64,000 nt of DNA from assembly GCF_037392515.1 (NCBI RefSeq), contig NC_090288.1, positions 15,419,969-15,483,968 on the forward strand. The letters are read 5' to 3'. Position 1 is the stretch's first letter. Each line of letters begins with the position of its first letter. This document shows positions 46,101 to 59,000 of this stretch, piece by piece. Source of the stretch: Haliotis asinina (Eukaryota > Mollusca > Gastropoda > Lepetellida > Haliotidae). The notes under the pieces are model-generated. The model was not told the DNA's origin and did not search any database. It was given only the letters and a program-made list of their open reading frames with translations. The translations under genes were made by a program, and so were the position numbers.

Positions 46101-46610
46101 CTTGAAGATAACCCGTCTGGACTGGGTGCGGTCTACTCTTATTACCTCTCAGCTTTAAAGAATCATAATTTGACAATATACCCTTAAAGAACACAAACGG
46201 GTATCAATTTCAAGATAACAGGTACTAGCAACATTTTCTATAAGGTAGTATTCTTAAACAGAAACACTCTCTGATGACTTTTGTTCTTGATCTACACGGT
46301 TCTAAGTGTCGCGGGGTTTGTTGACGTAATATGGTATATTGGTGTTGCCGAATGTTTCCACAAACATTTCCTGTAAAACAGCACCCATAACATCTGTTTG
46401 TAACAATAATTCTGCTTGTACAGAGACCGACCTTTGACATTCCTGAGTAGACCTGCGATATATTAAAAACATGTTTCAGAAAAAAACTGTTGATATTTAA
46501 CACAAACAAAAAATATAGTTCGATGTCGATGGTGATGAACCAAAGGCCGAAAATTTCTTATTTCTAGGACCGGTCTTTCCAATACCCAAATCGAAACGAT
46601 GTCGTCGAAT
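43120..46610. other. Gene-free stretch
   Basis: AT-rich DNA with short frames of no known family. A scrap of inverted SINE (gagtgagcgagtg, gcatttagcaatgg) is at 44586-44640. A GC-richer patch at 45895-46160 holds open frames on both strands, without a recognisable product. Confidence 0.4.
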
Positions 46611-46619
46611 ATAAGTCGA

Positions 46620-46712
46620 AATGAGTGAGTGAACGAGTTCAAATTTGACTCCTTGGGTACTCGAACGCGGCATGACGAAAGAACGCTTTAACCACTAGTC
46701 TACACCTCCACA
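46620..46712 (-). mobile_element. SINE-2 copy with internal deletion
   Basis: gagtgagtgaacgagttc passes almost directly to gtactcgaacgcggc and aacgctttaaccactagtc, so the middle is missing. Confidence 0.7.
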
Positions 46713-46915
46713 CAGAATGACCGGGGCTTTACGTGTACATGGGTAGGTAGTTATGGGTATTTTACAGGAACTGCTAGGAAGCAGTAATAACCATTAAGTG
46801 ATATTTTGAGTGGCACCCACTCACTTGTAGAACATCGCTTGACAGGAATGCTTAAAAGTACCACATCATCAGTAATGATATAATCGTATTGCAGTCGAAC
46901 ATAGCATGATGGAAT

Positions 46916-47052
46916 CTAAAGCACAGAAACCAGGACACAAAGCACCATGGTCCCGACGGACAGCAGAACCTGTGCTCCGGAGTTCTCCTCATCAATGGAT
47001 ACCACCTCACCCGTCCCCGACTTCACCCTGTCAATTGGCAGGCTAGTAGAAT
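46916..47052 (-). CDS. Terminal exon, GPI-signal-like C-terminus
   Basis: Coding-strand acceptor tttccag precedes 47052; phase 1 in; 44 codons, then TAG at 46918-46916. The peptide begins STSLPIDRVKSGTGEVVS and ends in a 17-residue hydrophobic tail right at the stop, with small residues NSGA before it. Confidence 0.7.
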
Positions 47053-50000
47053 CTGGAAACAGAAGTGAAAGAGTTTTACACATCTTTTAAAAAAACGTCC
47101 AGCAATATCACGGCGGAGAAAATAACAGAAATGGGCTTCCAACATTGCATCCGTGTGGGGAATCGAACCCAGAAGTTCAGTTTGCCGTGAGGACCCATTA
47201 ACTCAATGATTACCCTATCGCCCCCTAAGTTGTGTCAAATTTGAAGGGACCTACGGACATATATTTGGAGATGTCCGATATTCGACACAAATGCAAAATT
47301 GATGTTTGATTAGTAATGCATAGGGACAAAGGGTTTACTTCGGGAAAAGTGTAGGTGCGACAAAATCAATCTATGTTGACTCTTTGTACAGGAGAAATTA
47401 ATGTAAAAGCCTTTGGAAGGTTCAGTTGGTCCGTTAGATTCTGTATATCTCAAGTGTATGTGCGACAAAATCAATCTGTGTTGACTCTTTGTACAGGAGA
47501 AATTAATGTAAGAGCCTTTGGAAGGTTCAGTTGGTCCGTTAGATTCTGTATATCTCCGACATTGCGAGTTTCCGGACTGAGTGGTAGATTCAGAATCAGA
47601 GGGAGACTAGCATGCAGGATGAGCTCCCACGGAGGTGTTAGAAATATAGAAAATGAGACAACTACCTACAGAAAGAATCCTGATTCTTTTACTAACCTTT
47701 TGGTGGCATGGGAGTTTCAGGGACTGGTTCCACGTGTTTGATACATTCAGGGTAATCCCGACACTTTTTGACTCCATCCTCCTCAGTGACGCCTGAAATA
47801 CAGTTGAGATTCAGTTGGTTTTCAAACATTCACAATTCTTTCAAACACATCACGACCTGCTTGCGCGATTAGTGAAGAAAAAAAGCATTGTCGCTTGGCG
47901 ACATGATCCCTGCCGCAAATTATCAAATCAACCTTCTTGATGTAAGAGCAAGCATCCGATCCGAAACGCCGTGTCTTTCACAATAAAGACGTTGACAACC
48001 ATAAATCTTGTTAAAAGTAAAAGTGAAAGAATTTTACACATCTTCTAAAAAACGTCCAGCAATATCATGGCGGGGAAAATAACAGAAATGGGCTTCCAAC
48101 ATTGTACCCGTGTGGGGAATCGAACCCAGAACTTCAGCTTGCCGAGAGGACCCATTAACTCAATGATTACCCTATCGCCCCCTAAGTTGTGTCAAATTTG
48201 AAGGGACCTACGGACATATATTTGGAGATGTCCGATATTCGACACAAATGCAAAATTGATGTTTGATTAGTAATGCATAGGGACAAAGGGTTTACTCCGG
48301 GAAAAGTGTAGGTGCGACAAAATCAATCTATGTTGACTCTTTGTACAGGAGAAATTAATGTAAAAACCTTTGGAAGGTTCAGTTGGTCCGTTAGATTCTG
48401 TATATCTCAAGTGTATGTGCGACAAAATCAATCTGTGTTGACTCTTTGTACAGGAGAAATTAATGTAAGAGCCTTTGGAAGGTTCAGTTGGTCCGTTAGA
48501 TTCTGTATATCTCCGACATTACGAGTTTCCGGACTGAGTGGTAGATTCAGAATCAGAGGGAGACTAGCATACAGGATGAGCTCCCACGGAGGTGTTAGGA
48601 ATATAGAAAATGAGACAACTACCTACAGAAAGAATCCTGATTCTTTTACTAACCTTTTGGTGGCATGGGAGTTTCAGGGACTGGTTCCACGTATTTGATA
48701 CATTCAGGGTAATCGGGATAGGGATCGGGACACCTTATGACTGCATCCTCCTCAGTGACGCCTGAAATACAGTTGAGATTCAGTTGGTTTTCAAACATTC
48801 ACAATTCTTTCAAACACATCACGACCTGTCGCAAATTATCAAATCAACCTTCTTGATGTAGGAGCAAGCATACTATCCGAAACGCCGTGTCTTTCACACT
48901 AAAGACGTTGACAACCATAAATCTTGTTAAAAGTAATGAAAGTGAAGGTCGTAATTTAAGATGAAGTAAATCCCAACAAAAGCATGACCCGTCAACCTTT
49001 CTTGATATCTTGCTCGGTAGTTGTTCCCACACACATTTTCAACACACAACTTGACCTTGACCTGAATGTCGTAGTGTAGGAAATGACGAAGCAAGTGTTG
49101 AAAGTCTATGAAGAAAATCCAGTGAACGGTTTGAGATATCTTACTAACAATCTTAACATGCAGTTTACAATGCTGAAATCTTCAAAGTATCCTACGTCTT
49201 CCCTTGATAAAGCTTAGCGTTGAATATGAAGAAAATCCAGTCCAACGTTTAACGTCCCCTTGTGACCTTGAAATGAAGGTCAAGGTCACGAAATCTGAAT
49301 GGGACTTTTTTTATATTCTGATGAACCTATGTACAAAATATGAAAAGAATCTCGTCAACGGTTCTTAAGATATTCCAATTCGTACAGAAGTACGGACGTA
49401 CAGGCGGATCCTAATGCTGTTTCAAGTGCTTCGCACAAAACGCGCGGTGGGGGATTCCGAAAATATATTTCGAAAATTCCATGAATACTGATTTGGTAAG
49501 TACAGACCAAGTATCAACACCAGGGAATCACAATCAGAGGGTCCTGATAACCAAGAAGTACACAGTTAACCGGTACCGTGGTGTACTACCCGTTACTAAT
49601 GATATTATAGACCAAGGATAAAAAATAGTGGAATCAAAATAAGCAGATCCTGACAGTCAAGGGACACAACAATGCACAGCTAACTGTGGTGAATTCGATA
49701 AGTCGGGTCGATTAATTCACACCCATGTCTTATCAGCTGATTTAACGAGCTCAGAGACGCTACACTGTAAAGATGACCATATCTGAGTCATCCTTGACCC
49801 TTACTTGACCAATAACATAGGTTTTTTTTTAAAGGAATACAGGGAATCAGTGTTTGATGGCCAGTGTCTTCATATCATTCAGTTAATTATAGCTCTATAC
49901 CTTTTCTGGTAAATATACATTCACTTGCTGACATGCCTTCTTTGCCAGGCGTATAGAGACTAAATATAGCCATCCAATCATATCTCTCTCATGAGCGAGA

Positions 50001-53000
50001 GACATTCTGTGCATGAAGATACTACCGTGACATCACTTAACAAACGCTATGTGATGGCTAAAGGTTCTAAGTTGTTTCAACTGAGAAAGAGAAATACAGT
50101 AGTTTTGATTCCCTCAGAATGACATTTATGAACTCCAAAAAGCTGTTTTAATGATAGTGTCATGATATAAGTAGCATCATCGCTAACAACATCATCATCA
50201 TTTACCGCTGGGGTAGTTGATATCATGTTCGCAGTATATCGGGATATCGTCGACCAACGGTGCTTCCTCGCTCAAGAGGAACTCGTTCTGCGAAGGTCGA
50301 AGCTTGTCGCCGACTTTATCCAAGAATATGAAATATACTCCTCCAACTGTGAAGTTGTTCGAAATGCACAGACCAGGCTCGTAACCTGAAAGATTAATGT
50401 CATGGTTTACAGGATGTATGGTGGTAAATATTACATTACACACTTTGTTATACTCGTACACACAAGGACTGAACACGATAGTATTACCATGCACGATAGT
50501 ATTACCATACATAATAGCATTACCATACACGATAGTATTACCATACATGACAGCATTACCATACATGATATTATTACCATACATGATAGCATTGCCTTAC
50601 ATCATAGCATTACCATACATGATAGTATTACCATACATGATAGTATTACCATACATGATAGCATTGCCTTACATGATAGTATTACCATGCACGGTAGTAT
50701 TACCATACATGATAGTATTACCATACATGATAGTATTGCCTTACATGATAGCATTACCATACATGATAGCATTGCCTTACATGATAGCATTACCATACAT
50801 GATAGTATTACCATACATGATAGTATTACCATACATGATAGCATTGCCTTACATGATAGCATTACCATACATGATAGTATTACCATACATGATAGTATTA
50901 CCATACATGATAGTATTGCCTTACATGATAGCATTACCATACATGATAGTATTACCATGCACGATAGTATTACCATACATGATAGTATTACCATACATGA
51001 TAGCATTGCCTTACATCATAGCATTACCATACATGATAGTATTACCATACATAATAGTATTGCCTTACATGATAGCATTACCATACATGATAGTATTACC
51101 ATACATGATAGCATTACCATACATGATAGCATTGCCTTACATGATAGCATTACCATACATGATAGTATTACCATACATGATAGCATTGCCTTACATGATA
51201 GTATTACCATACATGATAGTATTACCATACATGATAGTATTGCCTTACATGATAGCATTACCATACATGATAGTATTACCATGCACGATAGTATTACCAT
51301 ACATGATAGTATTACCATACATGATAGTATTACCATACATGATAGCATTGCCTTACATCATAGCATTACCATACATGATAGTATTACCATACATGGTAGT
51401 ATTGCCTTACATGATAGCATTGCCATGCATGATAGTATTACCATACATGATAGTATTACCATACATGATAGTATTGCCTTACATGATAGTATTACCATGG
51501 ACGGTAGTATTACCATACATGATAGTATTACGATGCACGATAGTATTACCATATATGCTCTATATATTGAAATAACATGTTTGTTGAATGGCATTGTATT
51601 GACAACACATGCATATGAACTGTGAAAAATGACACATGCACATTGACTAGGTGTTGTCTCTGTTGACACTACCCGTGAAGAGCTGGATTAGAACTGATGT
51701 TGAGTAACCCATGCTTGCCATAAGAGACAACTAAAGGGATCCGGTGGTCAGGCAGGCTGACTTGGTGGACACATGTCATTGTATCCCAATTGTGTAGATC
51801 GATCCTCACGGTGGTAATCACTGAACTGTCCGTTCCAAGTCATTTTACTGACGCTTTATTGAATACCAATTGTCGCAATGTACTCAGATGTTATAATTAC
51901 ATATCTGTAACTACGAACAACAACACATGCTCCGTTATTGATTTTACGGAAACCATACTTCAGGAAAACAAAAACGGAATAGGGATTTAGGAGTTAGGAA
52001 TAAAACACTAGCATGTAAACAGGTAGTAAGTAAGAATTTCATACCAAACAATTCGAAAGGAAGATTGATGATAGTTATCTCCCCTTGATCATAGACATGC
52101 ATTCGTTTTTACTCCGCGATGCATGGTACAAAACGTGCAAAAAGAAAACTAAGTTTTCTGTATATTAATAAGAAAGAAAAGGTCAGTAGGAAATAAATCT
52201 GAGGATGACTAAACAACGTCATACAAAAAAGTGTTCAGATGTTACTGATTACTAAAAGCGAGAAAAATGCCAAATGTACTTGAATCGCGTCATACATATA
52301 AAGCAAAGTGATTTAGAAACAGAAAGGAAGAAAATAAATATAAACCACTCGTAAGTTTGGAAAAAGTTGAAGCCTTTAAACAAACAGCATCTAAAATGTT
52401 GACCCGGGAATTATCATGCAAATCTCATTATCTGTAAGACTCACTTTCCGTTATTCCTGGCACGTGATAGATGAAAAAAAGTGAACAATAGATAAATAAG
52501 CGTTAAATATAATGAACAATTACAATATACATTATCTCATATTCGCATTGATTCATAATTAAACGTCAAACGCAACTTTCTTGAATACACTGTACATGAA
52601 TATATAAACTGACGAGCAATAAGAAAGTACACAGGTGTAACTGTTGCTGCAATCTCAAATTTGCGTTCTAGCTAGTGTAATTATAGAAAAACATTGATTG
52701 CAACAATCTTGTTTCGGTTGCCTAAATGCAACCCTAATCATTTGTTTTGTACGAATTTTCGCAAAACTGTGATTATTGTCTCATATGCGAGAACTTTTCG
52801 TACAGATGGTATAAAACCTATCTGTCGTGAAGACTGAGCAATCATTTGACGAAAATGTCACGAGAAAATACCAAGACTGACGTCGGCGCAAAGAGTTCGG
52901 ACCACAGGGATGTCACAAATGTGTGCCTCCAACAGTCACATTGCAAGGACATTGGGTTGCACGAGACAAACCATAATGCGGCTGTTCAGCAGTTAAAATA

Positions 53001-56000
53001 TGACAGGCCAGCAATGTTATCGACCCAGAAGTGGACCTCCCAGAGTCTCAGCACCCCAAGAGGATTGCGATCTGCGGGTTATTTACATACGCAACCGGAT
53101 TTTTGGGTCATCGTGTGAGCCGATTCACAATGACAAGACTACTTCGTGCTGCTGGCATACGGGCCTTCCGGCGTGTGTAATGCCCTTGACCTTCCAGCAT
53201 ATCCAGGAACCATCTGCAGCGGTTATCACTACACCGCTGTTCATTGTTACAATGTCATTCTCCTGATAAAACACGTGTATTGTGGCGAGCGTCAACATAT
53301 ATTTTCCATTTCATCAATTTTTTTTATGTTTATTTTATGAGAAGAAACACAACCTGTGTACTTTCTTTCCTCGTTAGAATACTATATCATCAAACCAGAT
53401 CACATACATCAAACCATGCTGTTTCTTGATTTCTCCTCCTTAAGTCATTCTTTGAGAACGTTTTAAAGCCTACAGCGTCAAAACTTTACAATGAAAAGCA
53501 AGGAAGGCAAACATTACATAGAAAATTCTCTTTGCCGAAAAACGTCATAGAAAAATACACCAGAAGACGTTACATGATGACTATTAAACATAAAAATTCA
53601 TGAGATTATGATAATAAGCATATCAACATTTGATAAACGCTGAAAGGATTTCTTGTCCCAAAAAGCATTTGCTCATAAAATACACTTTATATGAACAAAT
53701 GGAATTCCCTCGGGGAAATCCCGTTAAAATAAGACGTATGACTCACATTGGGCTTATGACACTGAAACACTGGCAAAAAGGCATATGCTGACACTGTGCA
53801 AAAAGATACTTTTATAGAGTGATAGACTTTGTCAATGACAGCGTATACCTTGATGCCAGCTTTTGAATTGCAAGCTCCTGTGATAAGGCCATTTTGTCGA
53901 AAGGAGCAAACGTTGATCAAATAAACGATAGTGACTAGCTTGTTATAACAGCATGGTCACTGGTTACTTTCATTTCCACTAGGACTTCTCCGTTACATGA
54001 CACACATACTGGCGGGAGGGTATTTGGAGAGGGAATCGATGTCAATCAATACAAACTGATTGGTATCGAGAAGGCAAGGCTGATTGGTCAATTTCTCTGA
54101 AACTGTAAACCAGTAACCGGAAGTTATAAAGTGCCCACTGTTGGTCAATACGCCACGCCGGTTTCGTGTCACGTGGCGTAAGATATGACCGAACTGTGAA
54201 GAATATATGATAAATGTTTGGAGAGAAGATTCTTGGATGGATGGGTTAGAAGAAATCAATATTGACAGAATAGGAACCAACGTGAAAGAGGCCTGTTCCA
54301 ACATACTAGTATTGGGCAATTTAGTTTGCCGCAATTGCACCGAGTGACCCCAGTTCCTTTTGCTGATCATATGTTATAAGCATCACTAATAGTAGTTTGT
54401 TATAAGAGTTGCACCGTATCTGTTCAGCACGCCAAAAGGAATCTTGGTATTTCTTCTTGAATGAGACCTAAGTGAAAATGCTTATTCAAGAACATGTTTG
54501 CTAAACCAGACTTGTCCTGAAAGGGGCTCCCTGTTTGAATACTTTTAAACCTGAAGATGATGGGTAGCTGTGTCAGCGCTGAGGACGTGATGGCCGAGTT
54601 AACGGTGGGAATTGGGTGGCTATGTCAACGCTGATCACTTTGTGGCCATGGCAGTAGTAGGAATTGGGTGATCACAATGGCGGACCGGACTGATGTGTGT
54701 AAATCGTGCTCTTTCGAAGTTAGGATGATTATGTTTCCGTTCTTCAAGGCCACTGGAGCAATACGAATGATTATGATTTACTGGGCAGTGTGACATTTGA
54801 ACGAGATCAATAACTGTGACATAAAAATACGGAATGTAACCCTTTTTTCCCCTTGTAGTTACTTTTAAAAGAAAGAACCCGATCCTGTTACACCGCCAGC
54901 AGCCTTGACAACGCAGTTCTATGGGGTGATTGTAGATTTACGAGCTAAAGGAATTGTACAACCGTACAGGTAATCATTAATCGATATAATTCCGCGTAGG
55001 GGAACTGATAAACTAATACATACTCTAAATCTGGCAAAAGAATAAACAAGGTCAAGCAGTAATATGAAACACCTTTCAAAAGAATAAGCCATACTACAGA
55101 ACAAAGCTGTTAAGTAAAGAGAATAAAACTATTTTTCTCAGTTTATACTTTAACATACTGAAGTACATTAACTCAGTGTGTGAGTAAAGTTGTTTTTTGT
55201 TTGGTTGGTTGGGTTTGTATTTTGCTTGTTGGTTGGTTTGTTTTAAGTATTATTTATAAGCCACTCTCAGCAATATTCAAGCAACATTTACGGTCAGTAA
55301 ATAATCGAGCCTGGATCAGACAATCCAGTGATCAACAGCATGAACATCGATTTGCGAAATAGTGCTACGATGGTATGTGTCAACCAGGTCGGCAAGCCTG
55401 ATCCCTCTTACCCCCCTGAATGCCGAGTTTTACATCCGAAATTCGACCCCTGAAAGACCGGGTTAGAATAGGCCTTCGGCAACCCATGCTTGCCATAAAG
55501 GGCCACTATGCTTGTCGTAAGAGGCGACTAACGGGATCGGGTGGTCCGGCTCGCTGACCTGGTGGACACATGTCACCGGTTCCCAGTTGTGCAGATCGAT
55601 GCTAATGCTGTTGATCACTGGAATGTCTGGTCCGGACTCGATTATTTACAGACCGCTGCCATATAGCTGGAATATTGTCGAGTGCGGCGTAAAACTAAAC
55701 TCAGTCACACATCCGAAATTCGTTACATCCGAAATTAAAGTCATGTAGCTTTCACCTACCTATCTCAGATAATCGTCTTAACCAACTATTCGTCAAATGT
55801 GCCTCTATTAAAACAAGGTAGTGGTTATCACCGTCTGTTCGTTATGCCACTTCGCTAGTGACTACTGGTCATTATAAGGAACTGTTCGTTCTTAGCGACT
55901 GTGGGTTATAACCGACTTTTTCTTATGCTTACCATTCGTTATAACTTCGTTATATCCGCAGTTGTTAGTTTTAACGTCAACTCAGCGTTAGGTACAGTGC

Positions 56001-59000
56001 ACAATGTATGCGAAGTATTTGGACACGTACCAAAACAACAAGCAAACTAACAAGAATTGTTCCAGGTTTACAATAGCTGGCACCGTTGACTCGTTCTCTG
56101 CCAGAAACAGACTCGAGGCGTTGTAGAGGTCTTGGGTGAAGTTTTAGGACCACATCTGCAGTTTACAACGTAATCTAATTATCTTCGCAAACTGTTTCGC
56201 AAAGTAATTATATTGCCAAAAGCATACAGACTATTAAAACTGTCTCATAGTGTGTTAAAATGTAATTCTACTTCTTAGAAACGTCTTGCAAAACGTAATC
56301 ATTGCTGTGTTTTCACAATTATAAGTAACAAATTTTTCCACAATTCCACAAGTTAATGCTTGTGTTTTTAGAAACACAAATTAGAATGCACATATAATTG
56401 TATAAATGCAGCTAATCAACTGTGTGTTTAAAAATCCTCAAAATTCTGTTTCCTAGGATTCTCTTTCCAATTATCGACCGACCGGAATTTTCAAGAATTC
56501 CAGCTTTAGTTTCCAGAGTTGATTTTCTGAAAACGGAACTATCCTTCCCCGTCATAAACAAACTGCAAACGTAAGGTTTAAAAATGTCATTCCCCGTCAA
56601 ACACAGCATTTCGTTCTTTCCTACATTTTTCCTGGATTTTATTCAGAATTCTGAAGTGCCGTGATAAGAACTCGTGATATTCTTCAGAATTCGATATTTT
56701 GGTAAATTTTGTACATTTTAAGGCATTGGAAAAATTTCGGTTCGAACAGGACATTTTACTGTCATTTGCAACAGACGAGGTCGGGGCTTCTAGAGAGGAC
56801 CCAACCAAAATCAGACATCGGTGCCCTTCTTCAGCCGTGAAATTGTGTATACAAGAATGACAATTACTGAAAGCAGTTCTCCAATCGAAAAGTCCATCTG
56901 GCAGCCAGACACCACTGTAAGGAATGGACTCTCATACGGGTTATAAATTACCGTAAGACAATCACCAGTTGGACATGAACACCGGGCTATTATACATGGT
57001 GGTTCACATAATATCGTTTCTTGGTTGTAAATCGTTCAATTTGTTAGCGATATTGTCTTCGTACAGTGACAAGGACCCTCTGCCGTGTATACCTTTCAGT
57101 GTTTTATCACCCTATTTCACGGGTCATTTGCGTTTGAACTTGAACAATTTCAAGTTCTGGTTGTGTTTGGCGTATTCGACTGGAGTAACCTATGCGTTTG
57201 TTTGTAATAAGTGGCATTTGAGAGTGGGGTGTGTTTAACACTGTTACGCTGATTTATTGGTGTTTCATCTTTAAACAAAAGAATTAAATACTTGTGGGAG
57301 GGTTTATGACCGCGTCAGTGGCACTTACCAACATACATGTCACTTGAAAACCCTTCATATTCGAAACAGAACGTCTGGGGATGGTAGTTGATCTGATTAA
57401 GCCCAAGTTAGGGCGGTATATACATTCGCTGGAGCCATCCATCCATATTCGTGAGTCATTTAGTTGGAGGGCGGAGGAACGAGATGGGAGGGAGGGGGAG
57501 GGGAGGGGGATACACAGAGGCAGACAATGGTCTCAGATAAAACCCATCGTTCTCTTCATCATGACTCTAACGACTCTTCATTTTGTCAGAATTGCCATAT
57601 ATGAAAATCTGTAGCCTCGGATCGATAGCCAAATATTGTGAATATTCTCTAGGCATATATGTGGAATGCATATGATCAGTCATAATCGTGCGAGATTGCA
57701 TCATTCATAATAAAATAAATTTAATTCATATCTGTAAAGATCACACGGACTATGGATTCCCTTAGGAGACACGGCTGCTCCCGCTGTAGACGTGATGTAG
57801 AGAACCGCGTAGATAGAGTGTTCATTACTCTGACGGATGGGTATATGCAAATACGTTTTTCTAATATACCCAAACTATACTATGTGTGAAATTTTACGCT
57901 TCAACTCCTGAACTTCAGCCTGTGATAACCACATGTAACAATAAGGAGACTTAACGGTTAAAGTGTTCGCTCGACGGCGGGTTCGATTCCCTACTTTTGT
58001 AAAACCCCTTTCTTATGTTGCCCATAGTAAGATTGTTGGGATTATATTTAAAAGGAATCTTAAAAATTTCATGTTCCACGTCCACAACTTAAACTTTGGA
58101 TAATCAGTCATGGCGATGAAGTGGTACGGTGGTTAAAGTCGTCACTGCTGGGATTATACTAGGAAATGGAATCATTCCATGTAAACCAATGAAAACCTAT
58201 ACGGAATTGGAGGCAACAATCATAATTAAAACTTCTACCGGTAGGTAGAAAGACAGTCTTGGCATGCCAAACTCTGATTCAAAGTGCCTTTCCATATCCA
58301 TAAGAAATTTAAATCAAACAGAATCTTTTGTACATTTCCAACTTTATCATGGGCTTGTGTTTATAATCAGTGCCAGAGACTCGCAAAAGGGAATCGCATC
58401 ATGCACCATCATGTACGAATACAACGGCTGGTCAGTTCTTGATCAATAATCGATTAACACGGTAGAATTCAGTATGGGGATGTGTCAGACATCATTTTTT
58501 TCACTATATCGATTTTGGAAATGCCTGTCATTTAACATTTAGAAATCTTTACTGAGGCCTTGAATGTTGTAAATCTGGAACAATTCACAAACATACTATA
58601 TAACAAGAGCAGGGTAGATAATACCTCCAGTACACCCTCGTTACATGGCTAAAACACCGAGACATCTTCTATTTTATGAAAGAAAATTAATTCTGATCTC
58701 CTCAATTTTCTGGTGTTTCCTTATGTACGTATAGCAAACTCTTGGGTAATAACTAAGTAGTAAAATTATTTTCTAGACTTCACCTTTAGAGTGCTATGTC
58801 ATCTGATTTCTGATTGGTTGATTCATCGTTGTGTTGTAACACCGTGTCTCTGATTGGCTGCTTTTATGTTCGAGTGAATCACGCATCGGGGACCGTATCG
58901 ATACTGAGCTTAATGATGGTTCATCTCCCTATGTCTGTATTATCAATTAACCATACAATGTCTCGTAAAAGATATTAGGTACCATGGTTATTGTTAGGAT

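Larger units (their letters stand above)
47066..48945. repeat. Tandem duplication of about 0.95 kb containing an exon
   Basis: Copy 1 is 47066-48021 and copy 2 is 48022-48945. They are near identical by eye apart from small indels (for instance about 50 bases present only in copy 1 near 47855-47910). Each holds one SINE-2 fragment, a further internal direct repeat of about 105 bp and one protein-coding exon. The open frames at 47355-47741 and 48312-48698 (+) are by-products of this repeat. Confidence 0.92.

Noticed and set aside
47355-48698. Two nearly identical 128-codon plus-strand frames
   Set aside because: They lie in introns of the minus-strand gene and arise from the tandem duplication; no domain is recognisable.
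50397-51625. Open frames of about 400 codons in two forward frames and long reverse frames
   Set aside because: They follow from an 18-bp satellite whose period is a multiple of three; the products are pure repeats.
54194-54370. N-terminal extension of the minus-strand frame 53993-54370
   Set aside because: A pyrimidine-rich acceptor at 54194 marks the exon edge and the phase then agrees with the signal-peptide exon.
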